NCBI GenBank assembly: GCA_964558445.1
Contig: CAZLEA010000003.1
Location: 42,560 to 106,559, forward strand
Direction: 5' to 3'
DNA length: 64,000 nucleotides
DNA from: CAYXVJ01 sp964558445
Lineage (GTDB): Bacteria > Bacillota > Clostridia > Saccharofermentanales > Fastidiosipilaceae
Position 1 is the stretch's first letter. The number at the start of each line of letters is the position of its first letter. The notes below the pieces were generated by a model, which had not been told where the DNA came from, searched no databases, and saw nothing but the letters and a program-made list of their open reading frames with translations. The position numbers and the translations under genes are program-made. This document shows positions 17,740-26,381 of this stretch, piece after piece.

Positions 17740-20202
17740 TTGAGGACGGTGGACAGAAGAGGGATAGTCAGGTTTGTGACAACGAGCTTGCTATGCCTCT
17801 TTTTGTTTATGCTCACATCCTGCCGGAGCGCCCCTGTGCGCGACCGCATAAGTGTGCATGATGTGACTCATACCTGCTACCCCGATCTGATCGCAGAGGC
17901 GTTTGCCGATTCGGTCGTACAGCGTGTGGACAGTGATCGCGTGTATGGGCGCTTGCGAACGGACCTTGCGGTCGAAGCACTCGATTTGCAGGCACTTCCC
18001 GCTTTGGACATCGGCCTGGCGAGATACTGGTATCCCCAGTACTTGGCTACCGTCGTCTTGGCCGTGGATAGAGATCGAACGGAAGCAGAAATCGGAAGTT
18101 GGCTTGATCTGTATGAAGTGGATGAAGCGGTTGCCCTCGCCGGACCGTCAACGGAGCATCCTTATTTGCTCGCAGCCATATCGTACGCCCTCGAGGGACC
18201 GGAATTCACTTATAAGCAGATGAGTGACTTGTTCGCTACACTGCAACGAGAAGAGCGCCTCGAACTCAAACAGGAGGATGCGCCGATACTCATCTGCTAC
18301 GACTTCCAGGCAGCCCGGATGATCCGAGAGGGCTTGAGGCTCGAACTCATCTTACCGACTGAAGGCAGTGTGAGTTATCTGAGGGGGCTGCTCTCAAAAG
18401 ATGAATTGGCGTATCGCCCCATACTAGAAGATTTGCTGCTTGAACAAGGCTATCGCTTGGCTGACGGTCGTGTGACGGGACCGCTTGCCGAAGCCGATTT
18501 GACCTATTTCGAACCGCTCTCACGGGCACAAATCGATCACTTCAATCGACGTTTACAAGATTCTCTGCTAGTGATTCGGCGCCAAATCCTACATGTGCGG
18601 ACCTATACATCAGCCAACAGCATAGAATCTCAGTTGTTTGTCTTCCTCTACATGATCTTGGTCGTGATCTGGACGGCCAATGTATTGAAGCGGGCGATGG
18701 ATCGAGCCGTCCGCGAGCTTGCCCTGATGACTGCCGTAATCCTCCTCATGTGGATCGGGGTACGCCTCTTGAAGTGGCAGCTTGGCACCGCGGGTATCCT
18801 GGCTCGCTATCTATGGTACTCGTATTATCTCTTCCAGAACTCACTGCCGATCGTCTTGTTGCATCTTGCTATCGTGATCGACACGTCCCGGTCGAGGCAG
18901 AATCTACCCTGGTGGTTCTACCTCTTCGTCTCATACAATGCAGTCTTGACAATTCTGGTCCTGACAAACGACCTGCACCAATTGGTGTTTCGCTTCCGTC
19001 CGGCATTCGAGAATTGGTCGAGTGATTATCAGTATGGCTTTAGCTTTTATTTGGTGGTATCGGCTTGGGTTTTGCCCTTCTTGGTATCTATCACGCTTCT
19101 TATGATCAAAGGCTGGCAGACGCCCCGCAAACAGGGTTTCGTCCTGGTCTTGATCTTCGCCTTAATGCTCATGCTCTACGGTTATGGCTATACCAATCGC
19201 ATCCCCGTCGCTTGGGAGAGTGACTATACCATGGTCGTCGGCGTGTTTAGTCTCTTCTTCCTGGAGATCTGTATGAGAAGCGGGCTCGTTCGGGTGAATA
19301 GCAACTATGTACAGTTGTTTACTCACTCGCCGCTTGATATGCAGCTCTTGGATCATGACACAGAAACGGCGCTGTCTTCCTCGACCGCTGCTACGCCCGA
19401 TCCTAGCATCCTGAAGCAAGCGCTCGAGATCCAGCCGCTCGGTGCAGAAGAGACCGCAGATAGCTTGCTCTATGCGACGAGAATCACGGGTGGCTACGGC
19501 ATCTGGCGCGAGGATATCGGCGGCCTGAATCGCCTCTATCGACGAATTGAGGAATCGGTTCGGAAGCTGACCGTCACGAACGCGGTACTCAGTGAGGAGG
19601 GTCGGATACGCCAAGCGATCGAGGAGGAGGCCGAGAGCCGCCGCTTGATGGCGCAACTTGAACGGGAGATCTCCGGCCACCTCGAGGCACTGACCGAGAT
19701 GATCGATCAACTGGTTCTCTTATCCGAACCTGGCGAAGAGGACTTGATCCGTGTAGCGCTGCGCCTGGTTCATGTGAAGCGTCGCTGTAATCTCTTCTTC
19801 TCGGAGCGAGAGTCACTTCGCCTGAGCGCTTCGGATCTTCGCTTGTACGTCGATGAATTGGCGGAACTGGCGGAACTTCTGGGTGTTCGTTTGCTTTTGC
19901 AGACCGAAGCGATCGATCAGATCCCTGTACGCCTTGTCAGCTTGATGTACGACAGCATATATGAGCTGCTTCGCTTGGCCACACAAGAGACTTGCCCCTA
20001 TATCCTTGCTACCTTGGAAGAGAGAGAAGAGGAACTGACGCTTCGCCTGCTGCCCTCAGGCGATCTAGGCGTCTTCTCGTTTTGCGATGAACAAGAAGAT
20101 GCGATTCGTCAAGCAGGCGGCCATCTCCTGACCAAGGATTTGGATGGAGCTCTCGGCATCTCTCTGATCTTCTCGAAGGAAGGGGGTGTACCTCGTGATT
20201 GA
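17740..20202 (+). CDS. Lipoprotein-7TM receptor with degenerate histidine-kinase-like cytoplasmic part
   Basis: 820 residues from a TTG supported by AGGGGG at 17725-17730. An N-terminal export signal ends in a lipobox (MLTSC, Cys28). Residues 29-290 are an extracytoplasmic domain with alpha/beta character (ILICYDFQAARMI, VVLAVDRDRTEAEI), perhaps binding-protein-like. Seven hydrophobic helices lie between about 298 and 512. The cytoplasmic 300 residues have a coiled coil (about 605-660) and a C-terminal alpha/beta domain placed like DHp and HATPase modules, but with no N-box Asn and no glycine-rich ATP lid (ends GALGISLIFSKEGG). I read it as a receptor with a pseudokinase; this is inference. 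It overlaps the next gene, a kinase, by eight bases. A TACAAT at 17701 may be its -10. Confidence 0.65.
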   Translation: MRTVDRRGIVRFVTTSLLCLFLFMLTSCRSAPVRDRISVHDVTHTCYPDLIAEAFADSVVQRVDSDRVYGRLRTDLAVEALDLQALPALDIGLARYWYPQYLATVVLAVDRDRTEAEIGSWLDLYEVDEAVALAGPSTEHPYLLAAISYALEGPEFTYKQMSDLFATLQREERLELKQEDAPILICYDFQAARMIREGLRLELILPTEGSVSYLRGLLSKDELAYRPILEDLLLEQGYRLADGRVTGPLAEADLTYFEPLSRAQIDHFNRRLQDSLLVIRRQILHVRTYTSANSIESQLFVFLYMILVVIWTANVLKRAMDRAVRELALMTAVILLMWIGVRLLKWQLGTAGILARYLWYSYYLFQNSLPIVLLHLAIVIDTSRSRQNLPWWFYLFVSYNAVLTILVLTNDLHQLVFRFRPAFENWSSDYQYGFSFYLVVSAWVLPFLVSITLLMIKGWQTPRKQGFVLVLIFALMLMLYGYGYTNRIPVAWESDYTMVVGVFSLFFLEICMRSGLVRVNSNYVQLFTHSPLDMQLLDHDTETALSSSTAATPDPSILKQALEIQPLGAEETADSLLYATRITGGYGIWREDIGGLNRLYRRIEESVRKLTVTNAVLSEEGRIRQAIEEEAESRRLMAQLEREISGHLEALTEMIDQLVLLSEPGEEDLIRVALRLVHVKRRCNLFFSERESLRLSASDLRLYVDELAELAELLGVRLLLQTEAIDQIPVRLVSLMYDSIYELLRLATQETCPYILATLEEREEELTLRLLPSGDLGVFSFCDEQEDAIRQAGGHLLTKDLDGALGISLIFSKEGGVPRD

Positions 20203-21619
20203 ATTCTATCATTGGAGTTCTGACGCTTTGATTCTGCTGATGCTTGGACTGAGCCTCGGTTTGCTGCTACAACTTGCTGCACTCTTGCTGACATATCAGC
20301 GTCGCTTACAGAATCCCAAGCACTTCGTGCGAAGCTTGGTCGAGCTGTTTATCCTCCTGGAGTTACTGTTGCTCTCTATGTTGCATGGGCAGATATTTCA
20401 TAATGTATCGATGAGTATAGTCACGGACTCGGCTTATGTGTATCCTCGCATCGCTGTGTTCTTGCTACTCTCGGCCGCCTCACTTGCTGACGTAGTGCTG
20501 CGCCACAACCTCCTATCGTTTAGCCTTATGTTTGGGGCGGCGGTACTCCTGCCTTCGTTTGAACGCTTCGCAGCCGGTGCCTATGACCTTGTCTTCGTAG
20601 CCGTATTGGTCTTCTATTCGATTCGGGCGATCTTCGTTTGTTATCGGCGCAGCACGGAGATTCGAAGTAGCTTGTCGGCACTGTCAATCAAGGAGACGAT
20701 CGATAAGCTGAATACGGCGGTACTCTTCTGTGCACCGGGCGGCTTCATATTGCTCATCAATTTGCAGATGCTGGGATTGATGAAGCGTCTCGGCGGCAGG
20801 ATCTACCGTGACGGCGAAGCCTTCTATCGCTATCTGGCAGAGAGCGAAGAGACAGGCGGATTTCGCCGCTCGAAATCGGACGGGCATCTGGTCTTGCTGG
20901 AAGCGGACCGAGAAGCGTGGCTCGTGGCTCGCCATGAGCTTCGTGTGAAGAGGCGGACCTACATTCAGATTACGGCGACGAATATCAGCAGACGCTGGGC
21001 CCTGACTGAGGAGCTTCGGCGACAAGAACACGAGCTTGGTATGAAGGCAGATGAACTCAAACAATCGCACCTCTATCTTCATGAACTGAGTCGAGAACAA
21101 GAGACTATGCGGGTCAAGATGCGTGCGCATGATGTCTTGGGGCAGCGCCTTAGCATCTTACTTCGTACGATCTATAGTGATCAGGATATGGATATGGCAG
21201 TCCTACGCAAGCTGACACACAGTCTGCTCGATGATATGAGGAGCGATCAGGAGACTAGAGACCCCTATGCGGAGATCAAATCTCTATGCGAGATCTTCTC
21301 GTCGGTCGGTGTAACGATAGACATCGAAGGCGATATGCCCGATGATAGAACCAAGGCGAATTTGATAGCAGATATCTTGCGCGAGAGCGTGACCAATGCG
21401 GTTCGGCACGGATTTGCAACAGAGATCAAGGTTATTATCGAGGTAGCGGATGGTGCCTATCGTTTGCTCGTGCATAATAACGGTTATGCGCCGCAAGCGC
21501 CTATCGTGGAGGGCAGCGGCATCAGCGGCATGCGACGGAAGGTGGAACAGATCGGCGGCATCCTGGATGTCGACTCTGGCCCGCAGTTTGCCCTCATGGT
21601 CCGCTTGCCCGGGGATTAG
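20195..21619 (+). CDS. Sensor histidine kinase, membrane-bound
   Basis: 474 residues from the GTG at 20195, ideally spaced from AAGGAAGGGGG; a GTG at 20186 is too close. Six or so membrane helices (residues 5-185) are followed by a PAS-sized region (about 175-270), a helical linker with heptads, and MRAHDVLGQRLSIL, in which His312 is the likely phosphoacceptor of the NarX/DesK-like type. The HATPase domain has its N-box Asn401 in RESVTNAVRHG and a G-box in GSGISGMRRKVEQIGG. It therefore looks catalytically intact, unlike its upstream neighbour, and should phosphorylate the regulator encoded 14 bases downstream. Confidence 0.88.
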   Translation: MIEFYHWSSDALILLMLGLSLGLLLQLAALLLTYQRRLQNPKHFVRSLVELFILLELLLLSMLHGQIFHNVSMSIVTDSAYVYPRIAVFLLLSAASLADVVLRHNLLSFSLMFGAAVLLPSFERFAAGAYDLVFVAVLVFYSIRAIFVCYRRSTEIRSSLSALSIKETIDKLNTAVLFCAPGGFILLINLQMLGLMKRLGGRIYRDGEAFYRYLAESEETGGFRRSKSDGHLVLLEADREAWLVARHELRVKRRTYIQITATNISRRWALTEELRRQEHELGMKADELKQSHLYLHELSREQETMRVKMRAHDVLGQRLSILLRTIYSDQDMDMAVLRKLTHSLLDDMRSDQETRDPYAEIKSLCEIFSSVGVTIDIEGDMPDDRTKANLIADILRESVTNAVRHGFATEIKVIIEVADGAYRLLVHNNGYAPQAPIVEGSGISGMRRKVEQIGGILDVDSGPQFALMVRLPGD

Positions 21620-21633
21620 CTAGGAGGTACACG

Positions 21634-22251
21634 ATGTACAAGGTGTTGATTGTGGATGATCACGCGTCGATGTGTGATTCGCTTACGTATGCGCTGGAGG
21701 CGGCAGGCGGATTCGACGTGCTGGCTTGCCTACAGATGGCGGAACATGCCGTCGTCTACTGCGAGCGACTTAGGCCGGATCTCGTCTTGATGGATGTCTG
21801 CACGGAAGGCGGTTCGTCCGGTATCGAGGCCAGTCGCTTGATTCGCGAACGCTTCCCCGAGATCAAGATCGTCGTGATGTCCGGTTTCGATGAGATTACC
21901 TATGCACCGAGAGCCAAGGAGGCAGGGGCAGATGCCTTTGTGTTCAAGAGCAAGAGTCTGACATACTTCGTCGAGGTCTCGCGCGGTGTGTTGGAGGACA
22001 AGACTTATTTCCCCGAAGCCAAGGTGATACCGATGCCTGAGGGAGAAGCTCCCTTGACCGAACGCGAGATGGAGGTGCTTCGCTTGATGTGCCGCCATCT
22101 GACCAACAAGGAGATCGCAGAGGAGCTCTTCATCAGTGAGAATACGGTGAAGTATCATAAGTCGAATATGCTCGCCAAGACAGGTTTCTCTCGCGCCGTG
22201 GACCTCGCCTTCTATATGATCAGCAACGGCTGGATCAATCCATTGTTCTGA
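21634..22251 (+). CDS. LuxR/NarL-family response regulator
   Basis: 205 residues. The receiver domain has the acidic pair Asp8-Asp9, phosphoacceptor Asp54 (LVLMDVC), and the switch residues Ser and Lys in VVMSGFDE and AFVFKSKS. The C-terminal LuxR helix-turn-helix reads TEREMEVLRLMCRHLTNKEI then SENTVKYHKSNMLAKTG. It is a DNA-binding regulator activated by the adjacent kinase. The ribosome site is TAGGAGG. A terminator follows, closing the three-gene unit. The nearest candidate target is the lipoprotein gene at 22406, which has an inverted repeat in front. Confidence 0.93.
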   Translation: MYKVLIVDDHASMCDSLTYALEAAGGFDVLACLQMAEHAVVYCERLRPDLVLMDVCTEGGSSGIEASRLIRERFPEIKIVVMSGFDEITYAPRAKEAGADAFVFKSKSLTYFVEVSRGVLEDKTYFPEAKVIPMPEGEAPLTEREMEVLRLMCRHLTNKEIAEELFISENTVKYHKSNMLAKTGFSRAVDLAFYMISNGWINPLF

Positions 22252-22283
22252 ATTTGCCCGGAATAACTGTGCGTTTAGCCGAG

Positions 22284-22309
22284 AAGATCGAGAAATCGAT
22301 CTTTTTTTA
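22284..22309 (+). terminator. Rho-independent terminator of the two-component operon
   Basis: AAGATCG (22284-22290) pairs with CGATCTT (22297-22303) around a six-base loop, followed by Ts to 22308. Confidence 0.9.
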
Positions 22310-22316
22310 TTGCAAA

Positions 22317-22333
22317 CTACCCGTGGCGGGTAG
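22317..22333. promoter_or_regulatory. Perfect inverted repeat, possible operator
   Basis: CTACCCG (22317-22323), three bases, CGGGTAG (22327-22333). It lies upstream of a TATAGA (22361-22366) with no good -35, so the repeat is centred near -48 of a presumed start, where an activator would sit. The neighbouring LuxR-type regulator is the natural candidate. Inference only. Confidence 0.45.
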
Positions 22334-22405
22334 GGCGCACCAGAAATCTGCATGCTAGGGTATAGATGAGTCGCAAGACTAATATCTCGCATAGGAGGCG
22401 TACAA

Positions 22406-22768
22406 ATGAGAAGGAAGAAACAGTTGAAACCGATTCTGGCGCTCGTGCTGGCAGTCGTCATGGTTCTGGCTCTTGCAGCTTGCGGAGGTGGCGGTGGCGG
22501 AGGCGGCGATGCACTGAAGGGGACATGGGAAGGCAGTAGCCAAGACTTCGAAGTGACCTGGACCTTCGATGGTAAGGGCGGCTGCAAGATGGAGAATGAA
22601 TACGGCATCAAGGATGACGGGACGTACACCATCGATGGTGACACGGTGATGATCAAGCTCAGCCGCTGGGACGATGAGCTGGAGTACAAGATGACACAAG
22701 ATGAGAAGGACTTACTGCTCGATCCGGTTGAAGACTATCGGCCAAGATATGAATTGACCAAGAAGTAG
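22406..22768 (+). CDS. Small lipoprotein, DUF5640-like
   Basis: 120 residues. A basic start and hydrophobic helix end in the lipobox LALAAC with Cys26, followed by a run of eight glycines as a linker. The mature part has the pattern KGTWEGSS, TWTFDGKGGCKM, DDGTYTIDGDTVMI, which resembles DUF5640-type beta-barrel lipoproteins of Clostridia. Function unknown. AGGAGG lies ahead of the ATG. Terminators on both sides suggest a single-gene unit under the inverted repeat described at 22317. Confidence 0.8.
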   Translation: MRRKKQLKPILALVLAVVMVLALAACGGGGGGGGDALKGTWEGSSQDFEVTWTFDGKGGCKMENEYGIKDDGTYTIDGDTVMIKLSRWDDELEYKMTQDEKDLLLDPVEDYRPRYELTKK

Positions 22769-22777
22769 GTGTTGCAG

Positions 22778-22806
22778 ACAGGAATCCCGAGGGGTGATTC
22801 CTGTTT
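22778..22806 (+). terminator. Terminator-like hairpin after the small lipoprotein
   Basis: A perfect nine-base stem ACAGGAATC/GATTCCTGT (22778-22786 and 22796-22804) with a nine-base loop and a short T-run. Confidence 0.7.
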
Positions 22807-22838
22807 CGCATCAGAGTAGATAAGGTCGGTGGCAAGCC

Positions 22839-23231
22839 ATGGATAAGAGACGAGTCCTTCTTGTTATGGGACGCAAAATACTCTCGGACGCACTGATAGC
22901 ACAGACGAAGCACGATGTGCGCTTCGAGCTGTTCGCTGATCGGAATTATGACAGCGCTGCCAACAGCGCCGTCAGCATCCAAGCAGAGGTCGTGCTTGTC
23001 GAAGTACCCGAAACGGGTTCGGAAGATCGAGCGGAGCGTTGTCTTATGATTTGCGACCAAGTACGACAGCTTGTGCCCGGATCCAAACAAGTTCTCCTAT
23101 GCTCCGAGAGTGACACACTAGCCTGCAGAGCCGCGATTTCGGCCAAACAGGAGAATCGAATCGATGATTTCTTGTTCTACGACACGAGCATCACCTATTT
23201 GTTCTCCAAACTTGAAGCACTCATGCAGTAA
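22839..23231 (+). CDS. Stand-alone receiver-like protein lacking the phosphorylation site
   Basis: 130 residues. Secondary-structure pattern and size suggest a CheY-like receiver fold (RRVLLVMGRKILSDALI, EVVLVEVPET, KQVLLCSESDTLACRAAI, IDDFLFYDTSITYLFSKL). The acidic pair after strand 1 is missing, and the phosphoacceptor position reads LVEVPE, with Glu instead of Asp. It may be a phosphorylation-independent partner of other signalling proteins. This fold call is a reading of pattern, not of a clear motif. It precedes a lipoprotein gene by 17 bases. Confidence 0.5.
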   Translation: MDKRRVLLVMGRKILSDALIAQTKHDVRFELFADRNYDSAANSAVSIQAEVVLVEVPETGSEDRAERCLMICDQVRQLVPGSKQVLLCSESDTLACRAAISAKQENRIDDFLFYDTSITYLFSKLEALMQ

Positions 23232-23248
23232 CACATTTGGAGATTGAG

Positions 23249-23698
23249 ATGAAGAAACTGATGAAACAAATCGGCTATAAGATGACGGTGCTCACTCTAC
23301 TGTTCGCGCTTGTCGCCTGTTCCGGCGGTGGCACGAAACCGGTGATAGAGTCCGAGGATGTTGATCCGCCGGTGACCGAGCAACAGACTACTGAGAGTAC
23401 GACCGAAGAAGTGGGAGATGTGAATCCCGACGGTGTATTTAACGAAACCGAACTTCTGGAGAAATATAACACCATCAAAGCTGCATATGATGCTGGCGAT
23501 CTTCGCGGTATGCTCTATACTGAGGTAGTAGAAACATACTTTGACGGACAAGAAGGTGTTCTGGACATGGAGGGCGAAACCATAACAGTATATTTGTGGT
23601 ATGCCAAGGACAGGGCCGACTCTTATGTTCAAGTTTCGTTTCAAGACTATGGCGAGGGTGAGAGGACGGCCGGCGGTATCGGCTCCTATTTCCCGTAA
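23249..23698 (+). CDS. Putative lipoprotein of unknown function
   Basis: 149 residues from the ATG at 23249, preceded by GGAG at 23239-23242; an in-frame TTG at 23237 overlaps that site. Signal sequence with lipobox LFALVAC (Cys24), then a Thr/Glu/Asp-rich linker (residues 25-60) and a compact domain containing FNETELLEKYNTIKAAYDAGD and TITVYLWYAKDRADSYVQVSF. I do not recognise the family. It sits 36 bases ahead of the SPFH gene and probably belongs to the same transcript. Confidence 0.65.
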   Translation: MKKLMKQIGYKMTVLTLLFALVACSGGGTKPVIESEDVDPPVTEQQTTESTTEEVGDVNPDGVFNETELLEKYNTIKAAYDAGDLRGMLYTEVVETYFDGQEGVLDMEGETITVYLWYAKDRADSYVQVSFQDYGEGERTAGGIGSYFP

Positions 23699-23734
23699 TG
23701 CTTCGGCTAGATTAAGAGACAAGGTGGTAGAGTT

Positions 23735-25087
23735 ATGGGTTTAATCAGAGCTGCGATGGGTGCGGCCGGCGGAACGCTGGCAGACCAATGGAAGGAATAC
23801 TTCTACTGCGAATCCTTACCTGAGAACGTACTTGCGGTTAAGGGGGTCAAACGCGTCTCCGGGCGCTCGTCCAACGTACGCGGAGAAGAGAATATCATTA
23901 CGAACGGATCCGTCATCGCCGTCGCCGACGGTCAGTGTATGATCCTCGTCGAACAAGGCCGCATCATCGATGTGAGTGCGGAGCCAGGAGAGTTCATCTT
24001 CGATGTAGGCGGTGAGCCCAGTTTGTTCGGTGGCGGGACGTTCAAGGAGAACGCGCTTGCCTCTCTACAGACTGCGTTCGAACGCTTCAAGTTCGGCGGT
24101 AGTCCGGGTAAGGACACGCGTATTTACTATTTCAATACCAAGGAGCTGATCGGCAACAAGTACGGCACGGCAAACCCGGTACCGTTTCGTGTCATCGATC
24201 AGAATATCGGTTTGGATATCGATATCTCGATTCGCTGCTTCGGTGAGTATAGCTATCGCATCACAAACCCCGTCCTCTTCTATACGAACGTGACGGGTAA
24301 CGTCGGTGATGCATATGTCCGCGAGACAATCGATAGCCAGTTGAAGAGTGAGTTGCTGACGGCTCTCCAGCCGGCCTTTGCCCGTATATCGGCACAGGGA
24401 ATTCGCTATTCCGCTCTACCGGGTCATACGATGGAGCTTGCAGCCGCACTAAACGAGGTTCTCTCGGAGAAGTGGCGTGATCTGCGCGGCATCGAGATCG
24501 TATCGTTTGGCGTCAGTTCTGTTAACGCGAGCAAGGAAGACGAGCAGATGATCAAGGAGCTCCAGAAGAGCGCCGTCATGCGCGACCCGACGATGGCAGC
24601 AGCCACGCTGGTCGGTGCTCAAGCCGATGCCATGCGTGCAGCAGCGTCAAACGAGGGCACAGGCCCCGCCATGGCGTTTATGGGTATGAACATGGCCGGC
24701 CAGGCAGGTGGCATGAACCCAGGCAATCTCTTCCAGATGGGCCAGCAGGGGAATCAACCGCCCGGAGGCGGAGCGCCTGCCCCACAGCCGACACCCCCTG
24801 CACCCGCCCCGAGTGGCTGGACCTGCAGCTGCGGACATGCCGGTAATCAGAGTAAGTTCTGCGAGGAGTGCGGTAAGCCGCAAGCGACAGCAGCCGAGGG
24901 TTGGACCTGCAGCTGCGGTACGGTGAACAAGGGTAAGTTCTGCGCCAACTGTGGAACCAAGAAACCCGCGGATCAGCCCCAATACCGTTGCGACAAGTGC
25001 GGTTGGGAACCGGCCGACAAGACCAAACCGCCCAAGTTCTGTCCCGAGTGTGGTGACCCGTTCGATGATGGCGATATTACGAATTGA
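23735..25087 (+). CDS. SPFH-domain protein with C-terminal zinc ribbons (YdjI/virion-core-like)
   Basis: 450 residues. The N-terminal 300 residues match the SPFH/YdjI family: QWKEYFYCESLPENVLAVKG, ITNGSVIAVADGQCMILVEQGRI, PSLFGGG, IRCFGEYSYRITNPVLFY and the helical ASKEDEQMIKELQKSAVM. A Gly/Met/Ala/Pro/Gln-rich linker leads to three zinc ribbons (WTCSCG...FCEECG; WTCSCG...FCANCG; YRCDKCG...FCPECG). In Bacillus subtilis, YdjI is recruited to the membrane by YdjG/YdjH in an envelope stress complex, and homologues of both lie downstream here. No transmembrane segment is seen. Confidence 0.88.
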   Translation: MGLIRAAMGAAGGTLADQWKEYFYCESLPENVLAVKGVKRVSGRSSNVRGEENIITNGSVIAVADGQCMILVEQGRIIDVSAEPGEFIFDVGGEPSLFGGGTFKENALASLQTAFERFKFGGSPGKDTRIYYFNTKELIGNKYGTANPVPFRVIDQNIGLDIDISIRCFGEYSYRITNPVLFYTNVTGNVGDAYVRETIDSQLKSELLTALQPAFARISAQGIRYSALPGHTMELAAALNEVLSEKWRDLRGIEIVSFGVSSVNASKEDEQMIKELQKSAVMRDPTMAAATLVGAQADAMRAAASNEGTGPAMAFMGMNMAGQAGGMNPGNLFQMGQQGNQPPGGGAPAPQPTPPAPAPSGWTCSCGHAGNQSKFCEECGKPQATAAEGWTCSCGTVNKGKFCANCGTKKPADQPQYRCDKCGWEPADKTKPPKFCPECGDPFDDGDITN

Positions 25088-25127
25088 GCATAAGTTGCCT
25101 TAGCCCGAATAGATAAGGAGTAGTGTT

Positions 25128-25892
25128 ATGGCATTTTTCGACAAAAAAACTTGTGATATTTGCGGCGGCAAGATCGGCCTGCTCGGTCAGCGCAAACTGG
25201 ATGACGGGAAGATGTGCAAGGACTGCACGAAGAAACTGTCTCCGTTCTTCAGTGAGCGCCGTCGCAGTACCGTCGCCCAGATTGAAGATCAATTGGCTTA
25301 TCGCGAGGCGAATCAACAGGCGGTCAGAGACTTCAATGTGACTAGAACCCTTGGGCTTGGGACCACGCTTCTCTTGGATGAGGATCAGCGCAAGTTCATG
25401 GTTAGCTCGTCGCGTAATTGGCAGCAGGAGAATCCGGATGTCCTGGATTTCTCGCAGGTGACCGGTTGCGTGATCGACATCGATGAGCGAAGAGATGAGC
25501 TGAAGACCAGAGACAAGGACGGCAATGAGGTCAGTTACAGACCGCCGCGCTACGAGCATTCCTATGATTTTTACATCAATATTCATGTGAACAGCCCGTG
25601 GTTCGACGTCATTCGCTTCCGTATCAATCGAAGCAGTATTACTGTGGAGGCGCCACCCGGCCGCTTGATGATTCAAGGCGGTGCAGAGATCGGTCGCATG
25701 AGTATCGATTATCGCGAGTGCGAGGCGCTCGGCGAAGAGATGAAGCAAGCACTGACTGCCGTTAGGGAGAGTGTACGTGAGGAAGTGGCGGCCGCAAGCG
25801 CTCCCAAGACCGCCAAGATTTGTCCGTATTGTGGCGCAACCACAATTCCGGATGCCAACAACCGCTGCGAATTCTGTGAGGGACCGCTCTAG
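25128..25892 (+). CDS. DUF4428 domain protein with terminal zinc ribbons
   Basis: 254 residues. The N-terminal DUF4428 zinc finger reads FDKKTCDICGGKIGLLG with a second pair MCKDCTKKL. The middle forms a PH/SHOCT-type beta domain (TTLLLDEDQRKFMV, VTGCVIDIDERRDEL, YDFYINIHVNSPWFD). The C-terminus has another ribbon, ICPYCGATTIPDANNRCEFCEG. Function unknown; the family often lies beside SPFH and zinc-ribbon proteins, as here, 40 bases after the SPFH gene. Likely cytoplasmic. Confidence 0.82.
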   Translation: MAFFDKKTCDICGGKIGLLGQRKLDDGKMCKDCTKKLSPFFSERRRSTVAQIEDQLAYREANQQAVRDFNVTRTLGLGTTLLLDEDQRKFMVSSSRNWQQENPDVLDFSQVTGCVIDIDERRDELKTRDKDGNEVSYRPPRYEHSYDFYINIHVNSPWFDVIRFRINRSSITVEAPPGRLMIQGGAEIGRMSIDYRECEALGEEMKQALTAVRESVREEVAAASAPKTAKICPYCGATTIPDANNRCEFCEGPL

Positions 25893-25961
25893 GCACAGGA
25901 GATAGCTTGTAGGAAGAATCGGCCGCATAAGCATGAGTAAGGAGAGATTGGGGAGGTTATT

Positions 25962-26378
25962 ATGAAATACAAGGGAACAACCATTCTAAAGGTAACGGGT
26001 ATTCTAATGATTATCGGTGGTGCCGTAGGCTTCATATTCGGTCTTCTGGCGATTGCGGGTGCGAGTCTTCTGCAAGCTGCGGTTGGCAGCGAATTGAATT
26101 TGGGACTACTGTTGTTTGCCTCGGTTCTAACCGTAATCAGCTCGGTGGTCAGCTTAATTGCAGGCATTCTGGGTGTCAAGAATGCGGCCAGACCGGACAA
26201 GGCCGGTTTGCTCATCGTATTCGGTGTACTGACAGCACTGTTCTCCGTGCTCGGTAACGTGTTGACGGTTATGAGCGGCGGTGCATTTAGCTCGACAAAT
26301 CTGGTACTGGGCCTAGCCCTACCGGTCGTCTATCTGGTCGGCGCCTATCTGAACAAACAAGAAGTATCGGTAGGCTAA
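25962..26378 (+). CDS. Four-helix membrane protein, DUF4064-like
   Basis: 138 residues with four hydrophobic helices: TILKVTGILMIIGGAVGFIFG, LLLFASVLTVISSVVSLIAG, LLIVFGVLTALFSVLG and LVLGLALPVVYLVGAYL. Size and the opening KVTGILMIIGG pattern fit the DUF4064 family of small membrane proteins. The ribosome site is GGGGAGG. The next gene, a lipoprotein, starts after only three bases. Confidence 0.72.
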   Translation: MKYKGTTILKVTGILMIIGGAVGFIFGLLAIAGASLLQAAVGSELNLGLLLFASVLTVISSVVSLIAGILGVKNAARPDKAGLLIVFGVLTALFSVLGNVLTVMSGGAFSSTNLVLGLALPVVYLVGAYLNKQEVSVG

Positions 26379-26381
26379 CCT

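Noticed and set aside
22339..22372. A complete sigma-70 promoter before the small lipoprotein
   Set aside because: TATAGA is present but no -35 fits, so I report only the inverted repeat and a possible activated promoter.
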